Part shown: in pieces, positions 35,215 to 44,525 of the stretch | Numbering within the stretch: position 1 is the first letter of the stretch | How the letters are laid out: the number at the start of each line of letters is the position of its first letter | NCBI RefSeq assembly: GCF_016592155.1 | Contig: NZ_AP024237.1 | Location: forward strand, 4,774,001-4,838,000 | Direction: 5' to 3' | DNA length: 64,000 nt | Source: Mycobacterium heckeshornense | GTDB lineage: Bacteria > Actinomycetota > Actinomycetes > Mycobacteriales > Mycobacteriaceae | The notes under the pieces: model-generated | Database searches by the model: none | Seen by the model: only the letters and a program-made list of their open reading frames with translations | What the model was told of the DNA's origin: nothing | Program-made: the position numbers and the translations under genes

Positions 35215-35751
35215 GTGAACCACCCGTCAACCACCGAGGCCGACACGTCGACCCGGCAGCGGATCCTTGCGGCCACTGCCGAGGTGATCAGCCGCAACGG
35301 CAAACGCAAACTCAGCCTCTCCGACGTCGCCGCTCAAGCGCACGTGTCACGCCCGACGCTGTATCGGTGGTTTGCCTCCAAAGAGGAGTTGCTGGATGCG
35401 TTTTCACGCTACGAACGGCAAACGTTCGAAAGCGGTTTAGCCAGGGCGACTGCCGGCCTCAAGGGTGCCGACAAGCTCGACGCCGCGCTGCGTTTCATCG
35501 TCGACTACCAATACTCCTACTCCGGCGTGCGCATGGTCGACATCGAGCCCGAGCATGTCATCGCGCAGTTCTCACGTGTCATTCCCGAGATGCGGGAAGG
35601 ACTGCAACGCCTGCTTCCCGGACCCGGCGGCGCGGTGAAGGCCGCGGCCGCGATTCGCATTGCGATCTCGCACTACATGGTGAGAAGCGACGATGCCGAC
35701 CAATTCTTGGCGCAGCTGCGTCACGCGGTAGGCATCAAAGCCGCGGACTAG
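35215..35751 (+). CDS. TetR-family regulator of the accessory segment
   Basis: A 178-residue TetR regulator. The DNA-binding domain is at about residues 10-60 (TRQRILAATAEVISRNGKRKLSLSDVAAQAHVSRPTLYRWFASKEELL); the rest is the helical ligand domain. The GTG at 35215 is chosen because the longer frame (from 35164) would place operator-like motif copy 5 inside the coding region. As the only regulator in 27.2-35.7 kb, it is the probable reader of all five motif copies; this is inference. Converges on the FAD oxidase gene with a 4-bp overlap. Confidence 0.85.
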   Translation: MNHPSTTEADTSTRQRILAATAEVISRNGKRKLSLSDVAAQAHVSRPTLYRWFASKEELLDAFSRYERQTFESGLARATAGLKGADKLDAALRFIVDYQYSYSGVRMVDIEPEHVIAQFSRVIPEMREGLQRLLPGPGGAVKAAAAIRIAISHYMVRSDDADQFLAQLRHAVGIKAAD

Positions 35752-37100
35752 TCGAACAGCACCGCTGCGTTGAGGTAGCCGGTCGGGTCGAATGCGTGCT
35801 TGACCGTGCGCATCGCCGCGACATCGGCGGGTTCGCGTGACATGGTGACATACGCGCGCTTGCGGCTACCGACGCCGTGTTCGGAGCTGACGTTGCCACC
35901 ACAGCCGGCGATCAATTCCATCATCGCCGCGTACAGCCGGCGTTCCTGCTCCAGCGCGCAGCGCAACACGTTGAAATGCAGGTTGCCCTCGCCGACGTGA
36001 CCGAACAACACCGGTAGCGCTTCGGGAGCGTGTCGGTGCACGAGTTCGGCCGCCTGGCGGGCGAACCGGCTGATCGCCGACAATGGCAGCGAAACGTCGA
36101 ATTTCAGCGGCGGTCCGTACACGCCGAGCACGTCGGACACCGATTCCCGCGTCCGCCACAGCCGCTGCTGCGCAGCAGGATCCGCACCGACCGCCGGTTC
36201 GCCGCATGTTTGCAGCCCGTTGAGCGCGCCGGCGAGCCGTTCGGTCTGGTCGTGATCGCCGGCCAGCTCCACCAACAGCAGCCACTCGGCGCGGACCGGC
36301 GCCGCTACGCCCAAATGCTCGGCCATCAGGCGGCCGGCCCTGCCGTCGATCAGTTCCAGGGCCGCGATGCCGTCCAGATCGCGAAACACCCGGGCGGCCC
36401 CGACCAACGCTCCCAGGTCGGCGAACCCACACACCGCGGTCACCCGGTGCGACGGGACGGGGTGCAACCGCAGATCAAGTTCGGCGATGACGCCGAGGGT
36501 GCCCTCCGCCCCGACGAACAGCGCCGGCAGGTTGTAGCCGGTGTTGTCGGCCCGCACCCGGCTGCGTCGGCGCAGCACCGAGCCGTCGGGCAGCGCAACG
36601 TCCAAACCAAGCACCTGCTCGCCCATGTTGCCGTAGCGCACCGTCCGCAGCCCGCCGGCATTCGTCGACGCCATGCCGCCGACGGTCGCGGTGTCGCGGG
36701 CGGCCAAGTCGACGCCGAACAGCAGTCCCGCCGCCCCGGCGGCCCGCTGCACGGCCGCTAGCGTCGCCCCCGCGCCGACGTGCAAGCGGCGCTCGACGGT
36801 GTCGACGTCACCGACGGTGTCCAGCCGCTCAGTGGACAGCAGCACGTCGTCGTGCTCGGGAACCGTGCCGGCCACCAGCGATGTGCGTCCGCCTTGGACG
36901 GTGACGTGGACCGCGGCGCCGCGGCACACCCGCAGCACCTCGGCCACCTCGTCGATGGACCCGGGACGCACCAGCACACTGGCGTGGCCGCGGTAGCGGC
37001 CGGTGTAGTCGACGCTGCGGGTGGCAAGTACGTCGGGATCGGCGCTGACATGCTGTCGACCCACCACCCCCACCAGCTGCTGCAGCACGCTTGCGGTCAT
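35748..37100 (-). CDS. FAD-linked oxidase, glycolate/D-lactate dehydrogenase type (Rv0161-like)
   Basis: A 450-residue flavoprotein: N-terminal PCMH-type FAD-binding domain (VLVRPGSIDEVAEVLRVC, VQGGRTSLVAG, AARDTATVGGMASTNAGGLRTVRYGNM) and C-terminal FAD-oxidase domain (GEGNLHFNVL, SSEHGVGSRKRAYV, FDPTGYLNAA). It oxidises a 2-hydroxy acid such as glycolate or D-lactate; the actual substrate is not known. The gene matches Rv0161 in length and order relative to adhE1, except for the inserted segment between them. Confidence 0.88.
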   Translation of the reverse strand: MTASVLQQLVGVVGRQHVSADPDVLATRSVDYTGRYRGHASVLVRPGSIDEVAEVLRVCRGAAVHVTVQGGRTSLVAGTVPEHDDVLLSTERLDTVGDVDTVERRLHVGAGATLAAVQRAAGAAGLLFGVDLAARDTATVGGMASTNAGGLRTVRYGNMGEQVLGLDVALPDGSVLRRRSRVRADNTGYNLPALFVGAEGTLGVIAELDLRLHPVPSHRVTAVCGFADLGALVGAARVFRDLDGIAALELIDGRAGRLMAEHLGVAAPVRAEWLLLVELAGDHDQTERLAGALNGLQTCGEPAVGADPAAQQRLWRTRESVSDVLGVYGPPLKFDVSLPLSAISRFARQAAELVHRHAPEALPVLFGHVGEGNLHFNVLRCALEQERRLYAAMMELIAGCGGNVSSEHGVGSRKRAYVTMSREPADVAAMRTVKHAFDPTGYLNAAVLFD

Positions 37101-37138
37101 GGCGTCGAAGTATCACACGGTGCGCAATGATGCGAATC

Positions 37139-38038
37139 ATGGCGCGACGTGACGACGTAGTGTTCCACTCCGGCCGTGAGCGGATCAGCGCGTGGCTGTA
37201 CCGACCGCAAGCAACCGGCGACGCGCCGCTGCTGGTGATGGCGCACGGGCTAGGCGGTGTGCGCAGGATGCGGCTCGACGCCTACGCGGAGCGGTTCAGC
37301 GCCGCCGGCTATGCCTGCCTGGTGTTCGACTACCGCAACTTCGGTGACAGCGAGGGCGAGCCGCGGCAGCTGCTCGACATCGGCATGCAATTGCAGGACT
37401 GGGCCGCGGCCGTGGCCTACGCCCGCACTTTGCCAGACCTCGACAGTCACCGAATTGGCTTGTGGGGCACGTCTTTTAGCGGCGGGCACGTGATCGCGAC
37501 GGCGGCAAGGCTGCCGGGCATCGCGGCCGTCGTCGCGCAGTGTCCCTTCACCGACGGCATCGCCTCGGCGCGTGCGGTGAACCCGTTGCTCATCGCACGC
37601 ATTACCGCGCTGGCGGTGCGCGATCTCGTGGGCGCCCGGCTCGGCAGGCCACCAGTGATGGTGCCGGTGGTCGGCTACCCGGGCGAGGTCGCGCTGATGA
37701 CCGCACCCGACGCGTACCCGGGCTTCATGCGGCTGGTGCCCGAAGGGGTGCAGGTCCGCAACGAGGTTGCCGCCCGCTTCGGCGTCAAGGTCCTCGCCTA
37801 CCGGCCGGGCCGCGCCGCCGGCAAGGTCGCCTGCCCGATCTTGTTCTGCGTGTGCGAACCCGACTCCGTCGCACCCGCCGACACCACGGTGCGACACGCC
37901 GCCAAGGCGCCTCGGGGCGAGATCAAGGTCTACCCGGAGGGCCACTTCGATATCTACGTCGGCGAGGCCTTCGACCGCGTTGTCGCCGACCAACTGGACT
38001 TTCTCGACAAGCATTTGAAGCCGCAGTGCCGTCGGTGA
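37139..38038 (+). CDS. Alpha/beta hydrolase (dienelactone-hydrolase/X-Pro peptidase-like)
   Basis: About 299 residues with a lid-less alpha/beta-hydrolase core: MAHGLGGVRRMRLDAYAERFSAAGYACLVFDYRNFGDSEGEPRQ, nucleophile elbow GTSFSGGH (Ser) and a final His in YPEGHFDIYVG. Close relatives are annotated as mycobacterial alpha/beta hydrolases of unknown substrate. Three ATGs are clustered (37127, 37130, 37139); I use the last, MARRDDVVFHSG. It occupies the place of Rv0159c/Rv0160c (PE genes) in Mtb and is divergent from the FAD oxidase. Confidence 0.83.
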   Translation: MARRDDVVFHSGRERISAWLYRPQATGDAPLLVMAHGLGGVRRMRLDAYAERFSAAGYACLVFDYRNFGDSEGEPRQLLDIGMQLQDWAAAVAYARTLPDLDSHRIGLWGTSFSGGHVIATAARLPGIAAVVAQCPFTDGIASARAVNPLLIARITALAVRDLVGARLGRPPVMVPVVGYPGEVALMTAPDAYPGFMRLVPEGVQVRNEVAARFGVKVLAYRPGRAAGKVACPILFCVCEPDSVAPADTTVRHAAKAPRGEIKVYPEGHFDIYVGEAFDRVVADQLDFLDKHLKPQCRR

Positions 38039-38050
38039 GCACAGCGCCGG

Positions 38051-38752
38051 TCAACACGGTGGCGCGTCAGTGTTGTGAACACGCAGCGAAACCTCACGGG
38101 TATCGGTCGTTTTCACGTCGTCGCCGAGTGACCACTGCGCGCGGACCGCCTCGTCGCGGATGAGGCCCCGCAGTAGCGCGGTGCTGAATTCGGCGGCGAT
38201 CTCCTTGGCGGTGCGCCGTCCGCTCGGGCGCAGCCAGCGGTAGGCACCAAGCGTCATTCCGATATAGCCGAGCGCCAGCACGTGCGAGTCACAGTCGAAG
38301 AACTCGCCGCTGGCGATACCGCGGTCGATGAGGCCGTGGACGTGGTGATAGACCTGAGCTTCCTTTTCGCGGATCTCGGCGACCTGTTCTTCGGTGAACC
38401 ACTCGGTGATGTAGGGCTGTTCCTGGAAGTAGACCGCGGCCTGTTCGGGATTGCTCGCGATCCCGGTAAGCAGCCGGACCGTGTACTGGTAGAGCGCCTC
38501 GCGGGCGGTCAAAGAGGGATCATCGTGGACGGCGGCCAGTGTGCCCTCGGCGGCCCTGCGGTAGATGTCGAACAGGATCAGTGACTTGCTGGCGTAATAG
38601 TGATACACCGTCGCCTTGTTCAAGCCGACCACATCGGCGACGTCGTCCATCCGGGTGCCGTGGTAACCGCGCGCGGCGAACAGCTTGGTCGCAACGGCCA
38701 GCAACTCTTCGCGGCGGGAGAGCCCATTGGGCGTAGGGATGTCGGATGGCAT
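38051..38752 (-). CDS. TetR-family regulator (Rv0158-like)
   Basis: A 233-residue TetR regulator strongly resembling Rv0158 as remembered: N-terminus MPSDIPTPNGLSRREELLAV, helix-turn-helix GYHGTRMDDVADVVGLNKATVYHYYASKSLILFDIY and a TetR_C-type ligand domain. A TTG at 38776 is an alternative start, but ATG 38752 is in the position known from Mtb. The 20-odd C-terminal residues after RAQWSLGD are longer than I recall for Rv0158. Confidence 0.88.
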   Translation of the reverse strand: MPSDIPTPNGLSRREELLAVATKLFAARGYHGTRMDDVADVVGLNKATVYHYYASKSLILFDIYRRAAEGTLAAVHDDPSLTAREALYQYTVRLLTGIASNPEQAAVYFQEQPYITEWFTEEQVAEIREKEAQVYHHVHGLIDRGIASGEFFDCDSHVLALGYIGMTLGAYRWLRPSGRRTAKEIAAEFSTALLRGLIRDEAVRAQWSLGDDVKTTDTREVSLRVHNTDAPPC

Positions 38753-38773
38753 GGTTACTCTTTCGGTGTCGAT

Positions 38774-38783
38774 CAACTAGTTG
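38774..38783. promoter_or_regulatory. 10-bp palindrome, candidate operator of the Rv0158-like TetR
   Basis: CAACTAGTTG is a perfect palindrome 22 bp upstream of the chosen TetR start and about 45 bp upstream of the small gene at 38828, in their divergent promoter. TetR genes often repress themselves through such sites. Confidence 0.4.
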
Positions 38784-38827
38784 GACAGTCTATTCAAGCG
38801 GTTGACGAAGGGGATTAGACTGACCGG

Positions 38828-38953
38828 ATGGATCCGGATCCGAGCTACGACTTTTCCGACGAGCTGGAATTCTTCTTCAACTACTTCACCTGGGGTTTCC
38901 GGGGGGTCACCGACGGCCAGGGCTACCCGCCGCCGGCGTACCCGCCGGTCTGA
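38828..38953 (+). CDS. 41-residue hypothetical protein (Rv0157A-like)
   Basis: A short frame from ATG to TGA encoding MDPDPSYDFSDELEFFFNYF... ending in GYPPPAYPPV. It is too short for ordinary gene calling but matches the small conserved mycobacterial protein Rv0157A between the homologues of Rv0158 and pntB. Acidic/aromatic N-terminus, Pro/Tyr-rich C-terminus, no membrane helix. Function unknown. Confidence 0.8.
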   Translation: MDPDPSYDFSDELEFFFNYFTWGFRGVTDGQGYPPPAYPPV

Positions 38954-38959
38954 GCCCGC

Positions 38960-39015
38960 GAGCAGACGCAGAATCGCACTGTTCGGGGCCCGAACGTGCG
39001 ATTCTGCGTCTGCTC
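38960..39015. terminator. Long perfect hairpin between convergent genes (mycobacterial GAGCAGACGCA repeat)
   Basis: Left arm 38960-38979 (GAGCAGACGCAG...) and right arm 38996-39015 are exact 20-bp reverse complements. Inside them GTTCGGG (38981-38987) and CCCGAAC (38989-38995) pair as well, giving a 27-bp stem with a single bulged T (38980) and a one-base tip. It starts 6 bp after the stop of the 41-residue gene and ends one base before the stop of pntB, so it can end transcription from both sides. No T-run follows. Confidence 0.85.
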
Positions 39016-39016
39016 G

Positions 39017-40437
<1,421 letters not shown>

Positions 40438-40441
<4 letters not shown>

Positions 40442-40767
40442 TGACCTTGCCCATCCGTTTCTGCCTTGACGGGCGCAGCCTTTTTGCTTTTGAACATGCC
40501 CAGCATCCGGTCGGTGACGATGAAACCGCCGATGACGTTGAGCGTGCCGAACACCAGCGCCACGAACAGGATGATCTGCAACGCGATCGACGGGTGCTCG
40601 ATACGCCCCAGCAGCACCAGAGCTCCCAGGACGACGATGCCGTGGATGGCGTTGGTCCCAGACATCAGTGGCGTGTGCAGCGTATTGGGCACCTTGGAAA
40701 TCACCGCGAAGCCGACGAACCCGGCTAGGACCAGGATCGCCACGTTGGCCAGAAGTTCGTCATACAT
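40438..40767 (-). CDS. pntAb: NAD(P) transhydrogenase subunit alpha part 2
   Basis: A 109-residue membrane subunit with three hydrophobic helices (ELLANVAILVLAGFVGFAVI, IHGIVVLGALVLLG, IALQIILFVALVFGTLNVIGGF). It is the membrane portion of PntA, which in this operon is split from the NAD-binding part. It begins directly after the pntAa stop (TAGATG). Confidence 0.95.
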
Positions 40768-41859
40768 CTAGCTGTCCTCTCCCCGGGTCACGCATGCCGC
40801 CGCGACGACCTCGTCGTCGAAATCGGGCGCCAGCTTCCCGTCTTTGATCAACAGATCCAGCAGCGCGGTGATGTTTTTGCTGTAGAGCTCACTGGCGTGT
40901 TCGGGCATGGTCGCGGGCAGGTTCAGCGGTGCGGTGATGGTGACGTCGTGCTTGACGACGGTGCGGCCGGGCTCGGTCAATTCACAGTTTCCGCCCGCAT
41001 CACCGGCCAAATCCACCACGACGCTGCCGGGCTTCATGCCCTCGACCGCGGCCGCGGTCACCAGCCGCGGGGCCGGCCGACCCGGCACCAAAGCGGTGGT
41101 GATCACCACGTCGAACCCACTGATCGCCTGCTCCAGCGCTTTCTGCTGTTGCGCGCGTTCCTCGTCGGTGAGTTCGCGCGCATAGCCGCCCTCCCCGGCA
41201 GCATCGATCCCGAGGTCGAGCCACTGCGCACCCACCGAGCGCACCTGGTCGGCAACTTCGGGCCGGACGTCGTACCCGGTGGTGCGCGCGCCCAGTCGTT
41301 TCGCCGTCGCCAGCGCCTGCAGGCCCGCCACCCCGACGCCGAGCACCAACACCGTGGCCGGTTTCACCGTGCCCGCCGCCGTGGTCAGCATGGGAAAAAA
41401 CCGGGTCGACTCGGATGCGGCCACCAGGACCGCCTTGTATCCGGCGACGTTGGCCTGTGAGGACAGCGCGTCCATCGACTGTGCCCGCGAAATCCGCGGG
41501 ATGGCCTCCAACGCGAAGGCCTGAACACCCGCGGCCCGCAGCGCCTCGACCTGGCTGTCGGGGCTGCGCGGTGCAAGAAAGCCGATCAGCGTCTGCCCGC
41601 GGTGCAGCCGGGCGACCTCGTCAGGAGTCGGCGGCGCCACCTTGACCACGACATCGGCGGTCCACGCGTCGCCGATGCTGGCACCGGCGCCGGTGTACAG
41701 CTCGTCGGGCAGCAGCGCCCGCTGCCCGGCACCGGATTCGACGATTACCGCGATCCCGCTCTTCGCCAGCGGTGCCACCGCCTTGGGAACCAGTGCTACC
41801 CGCCGCTCGTCCTCAGCCGACTCGGCGACCACTCCGACCGTCGTCTGCGTATCTGTCAT
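40768..41859 (-). CDS. pntAa: NAD(P) transhydrogenase subunit alpha part 1
   Basis: A 363-residue soluble NAD(H)-binding subunit of the proton-translocating transhydrogenase, related to alanine dehydrogenase. The Rossmann motif VLVLGVGVAGLQALATAKRLGARTTGYDVR is at about 170-200, with SQANVAGYKAVL upstream. First gene of the pntAa-pntAb-pntB operon, divergent from fadE2. Confidence 0.95.
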   Translation of the reverse strand: MTDTQTTVGVVAESAEDERRVALVPKAVAPLAKSGIAVIVESGAGQRALLPDELYTGAGASIGDAWTADVVVKVAPPTPDEVARLHRGQTLIGFLAPRSPDSQVEALRAAGVQAFALEAIPRISRAQSMDALSSQANVAGYKAVLVAASESTRFFPMLTTAAGTVKPATVLVLGVGVAGLQALATAKRLGARTTGYDVRPEVADQVRSVGAQWLDLGIDAAGEGGYARELTDEERAQQQKALEQAISGFDVVITTALVPGRPAPRLVTAAAVEGMKPGSVVVDLAGDAGGNCELTEPGRTVVKHDVTITAPLNLPATMPEHASELYSKNITALLDLLIKDGKLAPDFDDEVVAAACVTRGEDS

Positions 41860-41913
41860 CGCACGTACATCTACTTTCCTGCGCCGTTGGATGCTCCGCT
41901 ACCCTAACCCGAT

Positions 41914-41934
41914 GGCCCGGCTCCTCCCCGGGCC
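41914..41934. repeat. Hairpin in the pntAa-fadE2 divergent region
   Basis: GGCCCGG and CCGGGCC form 7-bp GC arms around a 7-nt loop, about 60 bp upstream of fadE2. A mycobacterial -10-like TACCCT lies just before it (41900-41905), so the hairpin may fall in the fadE2 leader. The divergent region 41860-41992 shows no gene. Confidence 0.3.
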
Positions 41935-41992
41935 GATGCAGCCCATCGATGCGTCCGCTCGTGGCGCAAGCAGGTCGCCTATCGTGGCGGGC

Positions 41993-43219
41993 ATGGATTT
42001 TGCGATGTCGGCCAAGGCCAGTGACTACCACAAGCGGCTGTCCGACTTCATGACCGAGTATGTCTTTCCCGCCGAGGCCGAATACGACCGCTACCGCCGC
42101 GACGCCGGCCCACACGACCACACAGTGCCGCCGATCGTCGAGGACCTCAAGCGCAAGGCCAAGGAGCGCGGGCTGTGGAACCTGTTCCTGCCCGCCGAAT
42201 CCGGGCTCAGCAACGTCGACTACGCGCCGCTGGCCGAGCTGACCGGCTGGAGCGTGGAGATCGCCCCCGAGGCGCTTAACTGCGCGGCACCGGATACCGG
42301 CAACATGGAGATTTTGCACCTGTTCGCCACCGAGGAGCAGCGCCGGCAATGGCTGCAGCCGCTGCTCGACGGCGAGATCCGCAGCGCGTTCTCGATGACC
42401 GAGCCTGCGGTGGCCAGCAGCGACGCCCGCAACATCGAAACCACGATCGCGCGGGACGGCGACCACTACGTCATCAACGGCCGCAAATGGTGGACGTCGG
42501 GAGCGGCCGACCCGCGCTGCAAGATCCTCATCGTGATGGGCCGCACCAACCCCGACGCCGCGGCCCACCGGCAGCAGTCGATGATCCTGGTGCCGATGGA
42601 CACTCCCGGGGTCACGGTGGTGCGCTCCACACCGGTGTTCGGCTGGCAGGACCAGCACGGCCACTGCGAGGTGATCTACGACAACGTGCGGGTGCCGGCA
42701 GCGAATCTGCTCGGCGAGGAGGGTGCGGGTTTCGCGATCGCCCAGGCCCGGCTGGGGCCGGGCCGCATCCACCACTGCATGCGTGCCCTGGGCGCGGCCG
42801 AACGCGCGCTGGCCCTGATGGTCGACCGGGCCCGCAGCCGGGTGGCGTTCGGCAAGTCGCTGGCCGAACATGGAGTGGTGCAGCAGTCAATTGCCAAGTC
42901 CCGCAATGAGATCGATCAGGCTCGGCTGCTCTGCGAGAAAGCGGCGTGGACCATCGACCAGCATGGCAACAAGGCAGCGCACCTGCTGGTCTCACAGATC
43001 AAGGCGGTGGCCCCGCAGGTGGCCTGTGATGTGATCGACCGCGCCATCCAGGTGCACGGCGCGGCAGGAGTTTGCGACGACACTCCGCTGGCCCGGCTCT
43101 ATGGCTGGCATCGGGCCATGCGGATCTTCGATGGACCGGACGAGGTCCACTTGCGGTCGATTGCCCGCGCCGAAATCAACCGTGAGAAAAGCGTTTTCGC
43201 CGCGGCGGTTACCAAGTGA
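41993..43219 (+). CDS. fadE2: Acyl-CoA dehydrogenase FadE2
   Basis: A 408-residue acyl-CoA dehydrogenase-like flavoprotein, nearly collinear with Mtb FadE2 (Rv0154c): MDFAMSAKA start, substrate/FAD motif FSMTEPAVASSDARNIETTI, and the C-terminal RAIQVHGAAGVCDDTPLARLYGWHRAMRIFDGPDEVHLRSIAR. It resembles the ACAD10/11 group, which acts on 4-hydroxy or branched acyl-CoA. The frame is open for 117 codons further upstream, but that region overlaps pntAa antisense. Coupled to the phosphatase gene by a GTGA overlap. Confidence 0.93.
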   Translation: MDFAMSAKASDYHKRLSDFMTEYVFPAEAEYDRYRRDAGPHDHTVPPIVEDLKRKAKERGLWNLFLPAESGLSNVDYAPLAELTGWSVEIAPEALNCAAPDTGNMEILHLFATEEQRRQWLQPLLDGEIRSAFSMTEPAVASSDARNIETTIARDGDHYVINGRKWWTSGAADPRCKILIVMGRTNPDAAAHRQQSMILVPMDTPGVTVVRSTPVFGWQDQHGHCEVIYDNVRVPAANLLGEEGAGFAIAQARLGPGRIHHCMRALGAAERALALMVDRARSRVAFGKSLAEHGVVQQSIAKSRNEIDQARLLCEKAAWTIDQHGNKAAHLLVSQIKAVAPQVACDVIDRAIQVHGAAGVCDDTPLARLYGWHRAMRIFDGPDEVHLRSIARAEINREKSVFAAAVTK

Positions 43220-44034
43220 CCACCGAGATCCAGGAACTGCCCGGCGCGGTCAACTTTCGCGATGTCGCGCTCTCGGCCGGTGTGCGGCCCGGCCGGCTGT
43301 TCCGCTCCGGTGAGCTGAGCCGACTCGACGACGACGGCCGCGCAGCGCTGCGCCGGCTCGGCGTCACCGATGTCGCCGACTTGCGCTCTCGCCGCGAGGT
43401 CGAGCGCCGCGGGCCCGGGCGTGTGCCCGACGGCGTCGACATCCATCTGCTGCCCATCCCCGACCTTGCCGCCGACCAAGTCGAGTCTGACGGCGAACCC
43501 CCGCACGAGCATGCGTTCCAGCGGCTGATGACCGACAAGCCCAGCACCGAGTCGGTCGCCGACGCCGCTGCCCGCTACATGGTCGACGAGTACCGTCGCT
43601 TTCCCACCTACGCCGGGGCACAACGCGCTGTGCGACAGGTTGTTTCGCTGCTTGCAGCCGGACGCTCGGTGTTAGCGCATTGCTTTGCGGGCAAGGACCG
43701 CACCGGCTTCATCATCGCGGTGGTGCTCGAAGCGATCGGACTGGACCGCGAGGCGATCCTCGCCGATTACTTGCGCAGCAACGACGCCGCGCCACAACTT
43801 CGAGCCCAGATCATGGAGATGATCCGGCAGCGGTCGGAAACCCAACTGACCCCGGAGGTGGTGACGTTCACCGAGGCGCGGCTTTCCGACGAGGTCCTCG
43901 GTGTGCGCCCCGAATACCTGGCCGCCGCCCGGCAGACCATCGATGAGACCTACGGCTCGCTGGACGCCTACCTGCGCGATGCGGCCATCACCGAAGCCGA
44001 TGTTGACCGGCTCCGCTTCGAGCTGCTGGCCTGA
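43216..44034 (+). CDS. ptpB: Secreted-type tyrosine/phosphoinositide phosphatase (PtpB-like)
   Basis: A 272-residue protein phosphatase matching Mtb PtpB (Rv0153c, also written ptbB). The P-loop HCFAGKDRTG places the catalytic cysteine at residue 156, and the lysine after Gly is typical of the triple-specificity class acting on phosphotyrosine, phosphoserine/threonine and phosphoinositides. In pathogenic mycobacteria it is a macrophage-directed virulence factor; here the role is unknown. It shares a 4-nt overlap with fadE2. Confidence 0.92.
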   Translation: MTTEIQELPGAVNFRDVALSAGVRPGRLFRSGELSRLDDDGRAALRRLGVTDVADLRSRREVERRGPGRVPDGVDIHLLPIPDLAADQVESDGEPPHEHAFQRLMTDKPSTESVADAAARYMVDEYRRFPTYAGAQRAVRQVVSLLAAGRSVLAHCFAGKDRTGFIIAVVLEAIGLDREAILADYLRSNDAAPQLRAQIMEMIRQRSETQLTPEVVTFTEARLSDEVLGVRPEYLAAARQTIDETYGSLDAYLRDAAITEADVDRLRFELLA

Positions 44035-44098
44035 AGTCGGCTGCACCGGTTTGGCGGAGACCGATCGTGCCGAGGCGTGCCGAGACCACCTGTGAGCG

Positions 44099-44447
44099 GT
44101 GCGCGAGGTCAGAGTCCTGCTCTACGCGGTCAACACCGCCGCAGACCACGAGACCTCTCGCCGCTGGCTCGACGGTGCGCTGCGGCGGCGACACCGTCGG
44201 CCTGGCCCGAGTGCCGCTGCTCGCATTTGTGCGGTTGACGACTCGGCATGGATTGTTTCCGTCGCCGCTGAGCAGCGACGTGCTGGCCGGGCTGCTGTCG
44301 CAGGTCGGGGCGGGAGCAAATCTTGTCAACGACGCCCACCTGGCCGCTCTGGCGGTTGAGCATCGCGCACGAACAGTCAGTTACGACAGCGATTTCGGAC
44401 GATTCGACGGCGTGCGGTGGGAAACACCCGAGTCATCTTTGACCTGA
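44099..44447 (+). pseudogene. Broken VapC-type PIN-domain toxin gene
   Basis: The frame of the GTG at 44099 gives VREVRVLLYAVNTAADHETSRRWLDGAL, a VapC N-terminus. The sequence then shifts frame to GGDTVGLARVPLLAFVRLTTRHGLFPSPL, jumps across a missing centre of about 35 residues, and ends LVNDAHLAALAVEHRARTVSYDSDFGRFDGVRWETPE. The conserved N-terminal Asp (normally DVNVLLY) reads E/V here. Frameshift plus deletion make it inactive. No intact antitoxin is upstream; the 60 bp before it might hold the tail of one. Confidence 0.8.
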
Positions 44448-44525
44448 CGGGCGCGCCGGGACCGCGCAGGGCAAGAAATCGCACATCGGATGCCCGGCGG
44501 TCCGGGATCGCGGCGCCGACGGTCA

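Noticed and set aside
44035..44095. VapB antitoxin tail upstream of the broken VapC
   Set aside because: GLAETDRAEACRDHL before a TGA resembles an antitoxin end only loosely and is too short to claim.
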